NCBI GenBank assembly: GCA_019056805.1 | Contig: DXJG01000009.1 | Span: 126,015-190,014 of the forward strand | Reading direction: 5' to 3' | From: Candidatus Baldrarchaeota archaeon | GTDB taxonomy: Archaea; Asgardarchaeota; Baldrarchaeia; Baldrarchaeales; DXJG01 | Length of the DNA stretch: 64,000 bases | Shown: positions 1-10,566 of the stretch, piece after piece | Numbering within the stretch: position 1 is the first letter of the stretch | How the letters are laid out: each line of letters begins with the position of its first letter | Translations under genes and position numbers: made by a program | Notes under the pieces: generated by a model | The model's input: only the letters and a program-made list of their open reading frames with translations | Told to the model about the DNA's origin: nothing | Database searches by the model: none

Positions 1-256
1 ATCCTTCATGATACTAATGCAAATACCCATAATCGAAACCGCAGATCAAGCTTATAGAGCATTTGCAGCTGGAATATCTATCGGATTAGCTGCCCTAGGT
101 GCGGGTTTGGGAGTAGGATATTCGGGAGCTGCTATGTCTGGAGCTATAACGGAGCGTCCTGAAGCTTTCACCAAAAGCTTAATTTCCGTCGTTTTGGCAG
201 AGGCATTGGCCATTTACGGGCTTCTAATATCCTTCATGATACTAATGCAAATATAA
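1..256 (+). CDS. atpK: A/V-type ATP synthase proteolipid subunit K (c), partial at left edge; apparently a multi-hairpin fusion
   Basis: Glycine-rich proteolipid hairpin GISIGLAALGAGLGVGYSGAAMSGAITERPE...LAEALAIYGLLISFMILMQI. The frame stays open to base 2, upstream of the tracked ATG. Confidence 0.9.
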   Translation, partial: SFMILMQIPIIETADQAYRAFAAGISIGLAALGAGLGVGYSGAAMSGAITERPEAFTKSLISVVLAEALAIYGLLISFMILMQI

Positions 257-336
257 TACGAAAAGTAGTTTTCCTCCATTATTTTTAACTATTTATGTAT
301 AGAAATTATAGAAATTTCGAATAAGTTTTCCATTCA

Positions 337-546
337 TCATCTTTTTCTACTTTTTATTATTCCAGCCACATAAAAAAGATGAAGCCACATAATAAAAGTT
401 CCAACAAGAGTACCCACCATGGTACCAAGTATTTCGTTCCCAGATTGACGACCAATTATATATCCAACAGCAGCAAAAATAACAATATCAAGTACAATAC
501 CAGAATATTTAAAAAGATCACCCCAGGTAGGCCCTTCCTTACTCAT
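337..546 (-). CDS. small two-TM membrane protein, possibly AtpI/AtpZ-like ATP synthase accessory protein
   Basis: 69 aa, two hydrophobic segments with glycine-rich motifs, between ATPase genes; weak family assignment. Confidence 0.5.
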   Translation of the reverse strand: MSKEGPTWGDLFKYSGIVLDIVIFAAVGYIIGRQSGNEILGTMVGTLVGTFIMWLHLFYVAGIIKSRKR

Positions 547-586
547 AGTAATTACGCCCTAAATAGTCGTTATTAGTATACTTTTA

Positions 587-1651
587 TTATTCCTTTTGTA
601 TTAAATATTTTCTTATATGAACTGGTATTATTCTTTCTTCCTTCCCCACAACAATTGTTTTCAGATTTTTTATCTCAAACCACTTTAAATTAAGATAGCA
701 AAGTATAGTGCCTATCTGGAACGGATAACCATAGCCTGCCTTTTTACTAGCTTCATAGATAAGTTTATCAAGCTCCACTTCAATTCCTGTTAAAAGATCC
801 TTCTTTTCATATTTCCTTAATACATCATGTAAAATCGAATCATACGGATGAACGGCTAGTGTTTCAACAACTTCGCTAACCGATTTTGCTTCTAAACTCT
901 TCCGTAAGATTTCATCCCTTAGTCTGTAATTTACCCTGAGTAATAACTTTTGAATGGTTAAATGATCCAGCCCTAAAAGTTTTCCCCTCAATAATATTTT
1001 GATATTTATTGAATCTATTTCTACTCCCACTACACGTCTTGATACTCGTTTATCAAGACCACCCATATTGTCCTTGATATATTTCCAAATTTCCTCAAAT
1101 GAAACTCTATCAACAGCTACTTCAAGCGGTAAAATGTTTCGGGTTTCTTCATAATATCTCCAATTCTCCTCTAATGCCTTTCTAAAGATTCTAATGGGGA
1201 TATTTTCTACCATTTCCTTTAGATCCTTTTTCTTTAATAGTTCTTCACAAACTGGTCTAGTAAAAACACTAACTGGTATTATATACCGCATTGCTTCTTC
1301 TAATGGTAAGTTTGCAACTTTTGTTCTCAAAAGAGTTTTCAATGTTCTAGCTTCAAATTTCATGCGAATTTTATTTAAAAACTCTTTTACATCTGATGGA
1401 GAAGATCTATAGAGTGCGCTAAATGTTTCTATAAAATCTTCAGAAAAAACTCTATCCAAAATTTCTGAATTTATTTGTTCAAAAGGAAATGCCACTAGTT
1501 TTGGACCATAGGGACTCTGTTCCAGTAGTCTTACCATTGTTTGGAAACTTTCAGCACCAATTAGGGAATCTATAGCCTCTCTAGTAAGTAACTTACCCAT
1601 CATTCCCCTAACTTTTGCATTTATATAAGCATATTTTGATACCTTACCCAC
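587..1651 (-). CDS. atpC: A/V-type ATP synthase subunit C
   Basis: YAYINAKVRGMMGKLL start and V-ATPase subunit C/d-like repeats; adjacent to other ATPase genes. Confidence 0.85.
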   Translation of the reverse strand: MGKVSKYAYINAKVRGMMGKLLTREAIDSLIGAESFQTMVRLLEQSPYGPKLVAFPFEQINSEILDRVFSEDFIETFSALYRSSPSDVKEFLNKIRMKFEARTLKTLLRTKVANLPLEEAMRYIIPVSVFTRPVCEELLKKKDLKEMVENIPIRIFRKALEENWRYYEETRNILPLEVAVDRVSFEEIWKYIKDNMGGLDKRVSRRVVGVEIDSINIKILLRGKLLGLDHLTIQKLLLRVNYRLRDEILRKSLEAKSVSEVVETLAVHPYDSILHDVLRKYEKKDLLTGIEVELDKLIYEASKKAGYGYPFQIGTILCYLNLKWFEIKNLKTIVVGKEERIIPVHIRKYLIQKE

Positions 1652-1705
1652 TTTATCTCACCATTTCCAGACTAAGAAAAATTTGAGAGATTAAAAAATA
1701 TAGTG

Positions 1706-3202
1706 TTACATTTTGAGTACAGCTTCTGCAGCTTTTTCAACTACTTCTATCGCTGTCCTTGGCCATATTCCTATGAAGATTATCTGTATAGTCAGGATGA
1801 CTATGGGTATGAGTATCGATATTGGTGCCTCTTTTACGTGTTCCATTTCTTTGCTTGGCTCAGCGAATAGTATGATGTGAATTAGTCTCAAATAATAGAC
1901 TACTGAGAAAGCACTGTTGATAAGAGTTAATGCAGCAAGTACTAATTGTCCGCCTACGACGGCTCCCCATATAATCATAAACTTAGATACAAATCCACTT
2001 AATCCTGGAACTCCTGCAATAGCTAAGCATCCCATGAAGAAGCAAAATGCGGTAATAGGCATCTTTCTGCCTATTCCTTTAAGTTCTTCTAGGTTTCTAG
2101 TACCCAATTCGTGGATGAAAGCCCCTGCGCAAAGGAATAACATCCCTTTCATTAACGAATGGTTAAGTACATGAAGAAGTCCTCCAGCTACACCTATCAC
2201 AGCTGCTGTTTCACCGACTCCATTCATCATTCCTACAGCTAAACCTGCAAAAATGTATCCTATGTTCACTATGCTAGAGTATGCTAGCAATCGTTTAATG
2301 TCCTCTTGGAGCAACGCCATAATGTTACCTACGGTCATGGTTAGAACGGCAAAGACGGCAACTATTGTCCCATAATCCAATACCGTAACTGGGAAAGCAA
2401 GAAGTAGTACACGTAAAATACCGTAAACACCGTTTTTGATAACTACTCCTGAAAGCATAGCACTAATTGAGCTTGGCGCTGCGGGGTGTGCATCTGGTAG
2501 CCAGGTGTGCAGCGGTACTATTGACGCCTTCACACCAAATCCGATTATTAGCATACCCACTATTAGATACAACGATGGATCTGTTTTTGCGACTTGTAAA
2601 GCTTGATGGACAGCTTCGTAGCTAAGAGTTCCAGTAAGCCCGTAGATGAGTGATATAGCGTACAGTAACGTAGCAGAGCCGAAGGCTGACATTACGAGGT
2701 ATTTAAAGCCTGCTTCTACAGGTTCCCATGATTCTTTTCGGAAGGAGACAAGGGCATAGCTTGAAACGCTCATTAATTCCCAAGCAACAAAGAGCGTGAA
2801 TAGATCGCCTGCATATACTACTAAATTCATTCCGCCGATTAAGGCTAGTAGAAGTGCATAGTATTTGTCAAGACCAGTGTCTTTCTCCATATATGCGATA
2901 CTATATATTGTTACTAGGAAACCTAGGTTACTGAAGACAAGGGACATAAACCAACTTAACATATCAACTCTAAGGCAAGCCCCACCTGGAGGCTCAAAGA
3001 GGTAATGAAATGTTATTACACCTTGTTGGGATACAAGTTGATAAAAGTATATTACCGATGCTATGGTTCCCAGTGCCACTAGAGCCGCTAGATATCCTGT
3101 GACTTTTTCAACACCTGCTTTTCTAAGTAATATACCGAGTAGTGCAATTATAATTGCTCCTGCAAACGGTATTAATAGGGGTAACAATATTTCCTGTATC
3201 AT
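1706..3202 (-). CDS. nuoN: NuoN/MrpD-like proton-translocating antiporter-type subunit
   Basis: Antiporter-type signatures (LFVAWELMSVSSYALV, KASIVPLHTWLPDAHPAAPSSISAMLSGVVIKNGVYGILR); last gene of NuoJKLMN-like operon. Confidence 0.85.
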   Translation of the reverse strand: MIQEILLPLLIPFAGAIIIALLGILLRKAGVEKVTGYLAALVALGTIASVIYFYQLVSQQGVITFHYLFEPPGGACLRVDMLSWFMSLVFSNLGFLVTIYSIAYMEKDTGLDKYYALLLALIGGMNLVVYAGDLFTLFVAWELMSVSSYALVSFRKESWEPVEAGFKYLVMSAFGSATLLYAISLIYGLTGTLSYEAVHQALQVAKTDPSLYLIVGMLIIGFGVKASIVPLHTWLPDAHPAAPSSISAMLSGVVIKNGVYGILRVLLLAFPVTVLDYGTIVAVFAVLTMTVGNIMALLQEDIKRLLAYSSIVNIGYIFAGLAVGMMNGVGETAAVIGVAGGLLHVLNHSLMKGMLFLCAGAFIHELGTRNLEELKGIGRKMPITAFCFFMGCLAIAGVPGLSGFVSKFMIIWGAVVGGQLVLAALTLINSAFSVVYYLRLIHIILFAEPSKEMEHVKEAPISILIPIVILTIQIIFIGIWPRTAIEVVEKAAEAVLKM

Positions 3203-3205
3203 TTT

Positions 3206-4690
3206 TCACCCACCGATCAGTCTTTCTATTTCTTCAGCAGCTGGAATTAATATTCTTAATACAAGATCTGGATAGAAGCCTAAGAGAACTGCAAGGAAAG
3301 CTAGAATCGCCATAGGAGCCAACATGGTTAAAGGCGGTTCTTTAACATTTTCAAACTCTTCTCTCGGCGGTCCGAAGAACACTCTTCTTATCATCCATAG
3401 TATGTAACCAGCAGTTATTACTGTTGAAATTACAGCAAGCGCTGCAATTAAGTAATGTCCTGATGCGAAGGCTCCTGTGAATATTAGAAACTCGCTGACG
3501 AAACCATTGAGAGGCGGGGTTCCTGCTATTGATAACCCAGCAATGAGTGTTATTGTTGCAGTTATCGGCATTTTTCCTGCTAATCCTCCGAGTTTATCCA
3601 TATCTCTACCCTTTATTGGATCGATTTGATGCATTAGAACTCCTGCTACCATGAAGAGAAGCCCTTTACATATAGCGTGGTTTACTATGTGAAACATTGA
3701 ACCAACTATTCCATACTTTGTAGCTGCTGCTAATCCTAGGAACATGTAACCCATTTGTGATATACTTGAACATGCAAATAATCTCTTGAGATCCTTCTGA
3801 GCTAGAGCTAGTACTCCTCCATAAATCATAGTTACGACAGCTATTCCCATAAACACCGTTGTGTAAATTACAAATATAGTTCCAAAGAAGGTTAGAAGAA
3901 TTCTGGCAACTGCGTAGGTTCCACATTCGATCATAACACCTGAAAGAATAACACTTATCGGGGTTGGAGCTTCTGCGTGTGCATCTGGCAACCAGTTATG
4001 CAACGGGAACAATGCCATTTTTACTGCGAATCCGAGCATAAACAGAATTACTATTATCTTAAGGGTTGATGCTGGAGCTGCTGCTATACCATTAACCATT
4101 TCAGCCGCATATAGATCGAATGTTGCCGTTAAGTTCCATGTAGCTGCGATACCAAGAATTATACAAATAGCGCCTAAGTGGGTAAACATGAAGTATTTGA
4201 ATGCTATTAGTTGAGCCTTTTCTGATGTTCCCCAGCGAGCAATTAGCAACCATGATGGAATTAACATTAATTCCCAGAAGATATAGAACTGAATTAGATT
4301 AGTTGCTAGAACAACACCAACCATACCTGCTATGTAAATGAGTAAAAGCGCGAAATAAAGTTCCTGATTATGTTCATGTGACATGTATCCTATGGAGTAT
4401 AAAGTAGCAAGTGTGCACAACAGTAATATTATCCCTGCAATTGGTGTACTCAAATTGTCTGCTCGTAATCCAAATGTTAATCCGATGATTCCAGCCCATG
4501 AGTACTCCTCTACATATAGACCTGTCTCAAGAACGGTAGGCACCACGCTTATCGAGAATATTGCCAGGGATAGAAAAGAGAGGATAAAGGCTAACCATCC
4601 TGCAGCCTTCGTCGATCCCTTACCTACGGCATATACTATTGGTGCGCCAATAATAAGCAACACAACCATGATTAAGAGCGGACCACTCAT
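3206..4690 (-). CDS. nuoM: NuoM-like subunit
   Basis: FYIFWELMLIPSWLLI and KMALFPLHNWLPDAHAEAPTPISVILSGVMIECGTYAVAR motifs. Confidence 0.9.
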   Translation of the reverse strand: MSGPLLIMVVLLIIGAPIVYAVGKGSTKAAGWLAFILSFLSLAIFSISVVPTVLETGLYVEEYSWAGIIGLTFGLRADNLSTPIAGIILLLCTLATLYSIGYMSHEHNQELYFALLLIYIAGMVGVVLATNLIQFYIFWELMLIPSWLLIARWGTSEKAQLIAFKYFMFTHLGAICIILGIAATWNLTATFDLYAAEMVNGIAAAPASTLKIIVILFMLGFAVKMALFPLHNWLPDAHAEAPTPISVILSGVMIECGTYAVARILLTFFGTIFVIYTTVFMGIAVVTMIYGGVLALAQKDLKRLFACSSISQMGYMFLGLAAATKYGIVGSMFHIVNHAICKGLLFMVAGVLMHQIDPIKGRDMDKLGGLAGKMPITATITLIAGLSIAGTPPLNGFVSEFLIFTGAFASGHYLIAALAVISTVITAGYILWMIRRVFFGPPREEFENVKEPPLTMLAPMAILAFLAVLLGFYPDLVLRILIPAAEEIERLIGG

Positions 4691-4702
4691 TTTTTTCCCT
4701 CC

Positions 4703-6805
4703 TTAACCGAAGAGTAATAGTAATAGTATCGCAATTACACCCAGCATTACAGCGATCATGTTATAGTTTAGATCACCAGTATGTGTTTTTCTGAATGCCT
4801 GGCTAAAACTACGTACAACCCATGCTAACGCATAGTTAAACCTGTCAACGATGCCCTGTTCAAAGAACCTGTAAATTCCCAGACTTAATTTTATGAATCC
4901 GCCAACTATCACCTTTGTGTAAAAGTCATTGATATACCATCTGTTGTAGAAGAATTTGTGTACGGCACGGAAGAATCCATGCTTCTCCAAGAACTCTCCT
5001 GGATCAATTTTATGACTCCAATAGAAGTAATATGCAGGAATTCCTCCAAGGGCAATGGCACCTAGTGTCATAAGGATTGTTGGTGAAAACAATAGTTCTG
5101 CGAATATTTCCATTGATACGTGAACTTCCACTCCTTTCCAGCCTTTGAACATGAATACTTGGAACATTGGAGCGAACAAACCGCCTATAACTGATATTGC
5201 AGCTAGAACCGCTAGTGGAACCCACATCACTGGAGGAGCCTCATGTATATGTTCTCCTTTATGTTCTCTCTCCTTGATGTATTCGCTTTCAGGCCATAGG
5301 AATATTATAGCTATCATCCTAATGCTATAGAATAAGGTTATTGCGGCAGTTATTACTGCCATAAATAACAGTATGTATCCAGTCGTACCAATGAAGGCAT
5401 ATCCATGGGCATATGCTTCGTTAGCGAGTATCCATGCAGCATCAAATATAGTTTCTTTAGACCAAAAGCCGCTGAAGGGTGGTATACCGGCGAGTGATAA
5501 AGCTCCGATGAGCATACATTTGTATGTTATTGGCATATATTGTTTTAAGCCGCCCATTTCAAACATGTCTTTTGTTTCAGTAGCATGTAGAATCGCACCA
5601 GCTGAGAGGAATAAGAGGGCTTTAAAGACTGCATGTGACATAAGGTGGAAGGTTCCTGCATAGTATCCTTCAGCTATTTCTCCGGCAACGTAGCCTATTA
5701 GTCCTCCTACTCCAAGTGCAAGCATCATATATCCTATCTGTGAAATTGTTGAATATGCTAATACCTTTTTAACTTCTCTTGCCACCATTCCCATCGTTGC
5801 AGCTAGAAATGCTGTAAACGCACCTATACAAGCAACTATTAAGGAAAACGTGTATAATGCGCCAGTGAAGTTAATTAATTTGAATACTTCAACAAAGATG
5901 GGTAATACTCGTGCTACTAGGTAAACACCGGCTTTTACCATTGTTGCTGCATGTATGAGTGCAGAAACTGTTGTTGGACCTGCCATAGCTTCTGGTAACC
6001 ATACGTGCAATGGGAATTGAGCACTCTTACCTATAGGTCCACCGAAAAGTAGTATTATAGTTGGTATTAGTAGTCCACTTGCTACAAGTAATCTGGCCCA
6101 TTCTATATATTCCTCGCTTCTAAGTTCAAGAAAGTTGAATGTCGGGTGTCCTGCTTTCCAGGTGAAAACATAAATTGTTAAAATTGCTATTAGAAGGGCT
6201 ACATCGCCTACACGAGTTGTGATGAATGCTTTCATTCCACACATAGCATTATATTCGCCTTCAGTTTTATAATCTGGAACCGGGCTGGGATCTTTTTTCT
6301 TATGCCAGAACCCTATTAGGGCGTACGAACACATTCCGACAATTTCCCAGCCTATGAACATTTGTAGAAAGTTGTTTGCCATAACTAGGAGAACCATTCC
6401 CCCGATAAAGAAGTTCTTGAAGAACCAGTACCTTGTTAAATCAGGATCGCCATGCATGTATCCTAATGCGTACACCATGATTAGAGCACCGAGACCACTG
6501 GCAATATTAGCCATAAAGACACTTAGAGGGTCAACGAGTACTCCTACTTCTATTCCTAACCCTGGGATCCATTCTATTTTCGATTCATATGGAATACTAG
6601 TACTAAGTACCTCTCCAGTGAACCAGTTAACGACTTTCCCCGCGAAGATATCGGGCACCATTGAAAGAGCGAATATAAAGCCAACGATGCTGAACAGAAC
6701 AGCCCCATAATCTCTTACTTTCGGATGGATTTTTGCTAATAAAGGTGTTAATAATGCGCCTATTACAGGAATTCCCCAACATAGCCACGGTGCTAGAGGC
6801 AGCAT
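4703..6805 (-). CDS. nuoL: NuoL-like subunit with C-terminal extension
   Basis: 700 aa; GWEIVGMCSYALIGFWHKK, SAQFPLHVWLPEAMAGPTTVSALIHAATMVKAGVYLVAR. Confidence 0.92.
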   Translation of the reverse strand: MLPLAPWLCWGIPVIGALLTPLLAKIHPKVRDYGAVLFSIVGFIFALSMVPDIFAGKVVNWFTGEVLSTSIPYESKIEWIPGLGIEVGVLVDPLSVFMANIASGLGALIMVYALGYMHGDPDLTRYWFFKNFFIGGMVLLVMANNFLQMFIGWEIVGMCSYALIGFWHKKKDPSPVPDYKTEGEYNAMCGMKAFITTRVGDVALLIAILTIYVFTWKAGHPTFNFLELRSEEYIEWARLLVASGLLIPTIILLFGGPIGKSAQFPLHVWLPEAMAGPTTVSALIHAATMVKAGVYLVARVLPIFVEVFKLINFTGALYTFSLIVACIGAFTAFLAATMGMVAREVKKVLAYSTISQIGYMMLALGVGGLIGYVAGEIAEGYYAGTFHLMSHAVFKALLFLSAGAILHATETKDMFEMGGLKQYMPITYKCMLIGALSLAGIPPFSGFWSKETIFDAAWILANEAYAHGYAFIGTTGYILLFMAVITAAITLFYSIRMIAIIFLWPESEYIKEREHKGEHIHEAPPVMWVPLAVLAAISVIGGLFAPMFQVFMFKGWKGVEVHVSMEIFAELLFSPTILMTLGAIALGGIPAYYFYWSHKIDPGEFLEKHGFFRAVHKFFYNRWYINDFYTKVIVGGFIKLSLGIYRFFEQGIVDRFNYALAWVVRSFSQAFRKTHTGDLNYNMIAVMLGVIAILLLLLFG

Positions 6806-6820
6806 GACCTAACAGCCCCC

Positions 6821-7129
6821 TTACCATTTTAATCTTCTCATTTTTCTAACATCTAAGGTTCCGTAGTGTCGATATATGAGGAGAGTAAGCGACAATGCTA
6901 GAGCTATGACTCCCGCACCAACACCGATTGAAATTATAACAAAGCTACGAGCTAAAGGATCCAGACCTACAGTTGTAGTGCTAAGTGCAATAAAGTTGAG
7001 ATGAGCAGCGTTTATCAATATTTCAATGCCGATTATGAGTTTTATGATATTTCTTTTCGTTGCTAAACAGTAGAGTCCTATTAGATAAAGTATTGCAGCT
7101 GCACCTAAGTACCAATTTAATCCTATCAT
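6821..7129 (-). CDS. nuoK: NuoK-like subunit
   Basis: YLIGLYCLATKRNIIKLIIGIEILINAAHLNFIAL motif. Confidence 0.9.
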   Translation of the reverse strand: MIGLNWYLGAAAILYLIGLYCLATKRNIIKLIIGIEILINAAHLNFIALSTTTVGLDPLARSFVIISIGVGAGVIALALSLTLLIYRHYGTLDVRKMRRLKW

Positions 7130-7677
7130 TCCTTCTCTCCCCTTTCTCTTCTAAATAATGTAGCTACACCCAAACCAGCTACAAATAATGCCATTGCTTG
7201 AATTAATACATCTATTATTCTCACTTGCCAAACAGATTGTGCAACATTTTCCAGAATATTCTGGAAGGGTTTAAGCACAGGGAGATTTAAAGCCTCACCG
7301 TAAACAAAATGAAGGCCAACGTAGCTTGCAATAAACACTTGAACCATAAGAATGGCAATGATTATGAAAAGAAGTCCTCCAGATACCTCTGTAGCAATGT
7401 CATACTTCATTTCTTCCCTTTTTCCCTTTTCACCTGGGGACATTAAACTTAACACTGCCAAGAAAAGAACTATGACAGCACCGGCATACACTAGAAGGTT
7501 AATAACCGCTACGTAAGGTGCGTAGAGCACGTAAAAAATTATACTTAGAACCGTGCTCATTAGACCGAGTGAAACAACTGCATACGCTAATTTTTTTAAT
7601 TCAACGGCTAAAATTGCAAACAGGATTAAGAATCCAATCAACGCAACTTCGATCATAAATTCCAAGCTCATTTCCAT
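7126..7677 (-). CDS. nuoJ: NuoJ-like subunit
   Basis: INLLVYAGAVIVLFLAVLSLMS motif; overlaps nuoK start. Confidence 0.88.
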   Translation of the reverse strand: MEMSLEFMIEVALIGFLILFAILAVELKKLAYAVVSLGLMSTVLSIIFYVLYAPYVAVINLLVYAGAVIVLFLAVLSLMSPGEKGKREEMKYDIATEVSGGLLFIIIAILMVQVFIASYVGLHFVYGEALNLPVLKPFQNILENVAQSVWQVRIIDVLIQAMALFVAGLGVATLFRRERGEKE

Positions 7678-7834
7678 ACCTCGCTGGATTTGCTGTCGCG
7701 TTGTGCAGTGTCTTATTGTAATTATACCCTAAAAAGTTTTCGCCCTAATACTTAAAAGGGTAGAGTTAAAACACAATTTAGTACCCTAAGTTCTCCCTAA
7801 GGACTCGTATTAAAGATTAACGCAGGGGGTTAAA

Positions 7835-8149
7835 TTGGCTAACAAACTCATAGAAATAATAAGTGAAGTTGAAACAAAAGCAAAAGAGATAATTAGCGAA
7901 GCAGAGAAAAAAGCAGAAGAAATAATCAACCAAGCAAAGAAAGAAGCAGAGAATATCAGGGAAAAAGTCTTAAAAGATGCAGAAATCGAAGCAGAAAAAG
8001 TTTGGAAAGATATCTTGACAAGGGCGGAAGCGGAAGCAAAGAAAATAGTTGAAAAAGTAGAAAAAGACATAGAAAAATTAAGAACAGAAGCCCGCGAACA
8101 ATTTGATGAAGCTGTAAAATTAATCATGGATACTATAACTGGGGTGTGA
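7835..8149 (+). CDS. atpH: A-type ATP synthase subunit H (peripheral stalk)
   Basis: 104 aa Ala/Glu/Lys coiled coil directly upstream of subunit E. Confidence 0.75.
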   Translation: MANKLIEIISEVETKAKEIISEAEKKAEEIINQAKKEAENIREKVLKDAEIEAEKVWKDILTRAEAEAKKIVEKVEKDIEKLRTEAREQFDEAVKLIMDTITGV

Positions 8150-8153
8150 TTAA

Positions 8154-8771
8154 TTGAACGAACGGGTAGAAAAAATTGAGGAAATTATAATTAACGAAGC
8201 AAAAGGAAAAGCTGAAAACATTATCGCCAAAGCAAAAGAAGAGGCAAAGAAGATTCTTGATGAAGCTGAACAGGAAGCTAAAAAAGAAGCAGAAGAAATA
8301 ATTAACAAGAAGAAAGCAGACGCTGAAGCCCAAGCTCGCCGTATACTATCAGAAGCAAAATTGGAAGCAAGACTAAAGATACTTAATGCCAAAGAACAGT
8401 TAATATCAGAGGCTTTTGACACTGCCATTGAAAAGTTAAAAGAATTTTCGCAAAGTACACAATATAAAACCGCATTGGAAAATCTCATTAAAGACGCCGC
8501 AATAATTATAAGAGGCGGAGACTTAGAGGTTCTACTTCCAGAAAACACAAACGTGAATCTTGATTTATCAAAAATAGCAAAGGAAGTTGAAAATCAAACC
8601 GGAGTAAAAACTTCACTTAGCATATCCAACGAAACGATTAGAAGCATCGGTGGCGTAATAGTCAGATCAAAAGACCAATTTTTAACCGTGGATAACACTT
8701 TTGAAGCAAGACTTGAAAGGCTACGAGAACAACTTCGTGTAAATGTAGCCAATTTACTCTTTAAAACATAA
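8154..8771 (+). CDS. atpE: A/V-type ATP synthase subunit E
   Basis: Long N-terminal coiled coil plus C-terminal IGGVIVRSKDQFLTVDNTFEARLERLREQLRVNVANLLF. Confidence 0.88.
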   Translation: MNERVEKIEEIIINEAKGKAENIIAKAKEEAKKILDEAEQEAKKEAEEIINKKKADAEAQARRILSEAKLEARLKILNAKEQLISEAFDTAIEKLKEFSQSTQYKTALENLIKDAAIIIRGGDLEVLLPENTNVNLDLSKIAKEVENQTGVKTSLSISNETIRSIGGVIVRSKDQFLTVDNTFEARLERLREQLRVNVANLLFKT

Positions 8772-9016
8772 TTTTCATCCCTTATTTATCCTTAATTAAC
8801 TTTCTTTTATACTCCGAATCTAAAATAATCTAAATCAAACAATCAAACATCAGTTTTACTCCATATCATTATTATAGCATAACATAAAATAATCAATAGC
8901 ATTATGATGAAATTATAATATTACATGAAATCTTAACTATCTTGCCATAAGAAGCATTTCATTCACAATTTTACATGGTGATAAGCAGAAAGTAGAACAA
9001 GGTCGATGTATCGAAT

Positions 9017-9973
9017 ATGGGTGTTAGAATGTCTAGCAAGTCTTGTAGATTTTGTTCTAAACCTGCTATCCTGAGAATACGGTACTCCGGGCTTCTAGTA
9101 TGTAAAAAGCATTTTATAGAGTACTTTGAAAAACGAGTGTTTAGAACAATTCAAAAATATAAAATGATACGAGAGGGAGACAAGGTTTTACTTGGACTTA
9201 GTGGGGGAAAAGACAGCATAGCACTTCTCCATATATTTACAAACCTACAAAATACTTTGAAATTTGAAATTCTTCCCCTCTTTATAGATTTAGGAATTCA
9301 ACTTAATAATTACTCTCAGGTTAGCAGCGAAATAGTAAAAAGAAATTGCAAAAAACTTGGACTAGATGTTATCATCGTAAAAATAAAAGACGAATACGGT
9401 TTTTCGATAGATAATGTTTCCGCCAAGAAATTAAGGAGACCTATATGTTCTGTTTGTGGATTAATTAAACGATATGTACTTAACAGAAAAACCCTTGAGT
9501 TATCAGTTAACAAGGTTGCTACTGGTCATAACCTTAATGATGAAGCAACTTTTCTTCTACAAAACATTATAAACACAGACGTTGACTTGTTATCCAAATT
9601 TGGACCTATTCAACCGACACTTGAAGGACTATTTGTAAGCAGGATAAAACCATTTTTCGAAACATATGAAGATGATATATCACTATATGCGACCCTTAAA
9701 AACCTAGAATACGTTGACACAACTTGCCCATACGCCAAAGATGCTTCGACATTGCAACTTAAAACAATTATAGCAAACCTTGAAAATATAAGACCCGGCG
9801 CAGCCCTGGCTATGGTTAAAGGATTCTACAAAAAAATTAAGCCTTTACTTCAAAGTATTAGAGAAGAAAGAGAAGAAAAAATAACTAAATGCAAAATATG
9901 TGGTATGCCAACATCTATGGAAATTTGCTCATTTTGCCGATTGAGAGACAGAATCGCTAAAACAAATTTTTAA
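9017..9973 (+). CDS. ttuA: tRNA 2-thiolation PP-loop ATPase, TtuA/Ncs6-like (TIGR00269 type)
   Basis: N- and C-terminal CxxC zinc motifs, LLGLSGGKDSIALLHI PP-loop, ATGHNLNDEA. Confidence 0.88.
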   Translation: MGVRMSSKSCRFCSKPAILRIRYSGLLVCKKHFIEYFEKRVFRTIQKYKMIREGDKVLLGLSGGKDSIALLHIFTNLQNTLKFEILPLFIDLGIQLNNYSQVSSEIVKRNCKKLGLDVIIVKIKDEYGFSIDNVSAKKLRRPICSVCGLIKRYVLNRKTLELSVNKVATGHNLNDEATFLLQNIINTDVDLLSKFGPIQPTLEGLFVSRIKPFFETYEDDISLYATLKNLEYVDTTCPYAKDASTLQLKTIIANLENIRPGAALAMVKGFYKKIKPLLQSIREEREEKITKCKICGMPTSMEICSFCRLRDRIAKTNF

Positions 9974-10251
9974 CCATTTTATAAACGCGATTTTTCTTAA
10001 TATCACTTGTGTTATGATTTAGGATACAAGATAATTAAGAAAACGCGGTTTTTAGATGACGTTTATATTTTTTTTCTTTATACTTTTTCTTTATACACAA
10101 AAGGGAAAAATATAATTATAGTGATTGAAAAAGATGCTATGTCATCTAAGTTAAACTTAATAAGGTACACGTTGTTGAATCGATACACTTTTATTAGATG
10201 AATGAAGTTAGTAGTTGGTCTGAGTGTTAGGATTGCTGGGGGTTTAGCAAC

Positions 10252-10566
10252 ATGACCTCTCTAGTAACTTGGATGGGACTAGTAATTTGTGTACTCATAG
10301 CGGTTGTACTTTACCTTTTAGGGAAAAAAATAGCGCCTCCAAGCGAAGAAAACCCTGAAAAAAGAGCACCCTATGCATGCGGTGAAGATTTTCCACCAGA
10401 AGAGGTCCAAGTATATATTCACAATTTCCACTACATTGCTTTCTTCGTGATTTTTGAAGTCGCGGTTCTTCTTCTGGCATTGTCCATGTATTCCTTCTCC
10501 TTCTTCGCTGTGGCGTTATACGCAATTGTTGTTTTTCTAGCACTTTCTCAAATACCAAGGTGGTAG
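10252..10566 (+). CDS. nuoA: NuoA-like subunit
   Basis: KRAPYACGEDFPPEEVQVYIHNFHYIAFFVIFEVAVLLLALSMY resembles NuoA; directly upstream of NuoB-like gene. Confidence 0.8.
   Translation: MTSLVTWMGLVICVLIAVVLYLLGKKIAPPSEENPEKRAPYACGEDFPPEEVQVYIHNFHYIAFFVIFEVAVLLLALSMYSFSFFAVALYAIVVFLALSQIPRW

Noticed and set aside
7810-8548. Three Ser/Phe-rich minus-strand ORFs opposite atpH/atpE
   Set aside because: Antisense shadows of Glu/Lys/Ala-rich coiled-coil genes.
8772-9016. Possible box C/D sRNA (ATGATGA in intergenic region)
   Set aside because: A C-box-like string is present but no matching D box at suitable distance.
10007-10201. Small plus-strand ORF before nuoA
   Set aside because: AT-rich, Phe/Tyr-rich, no ribosome-binding context or recognisable domain; likely intergenic.
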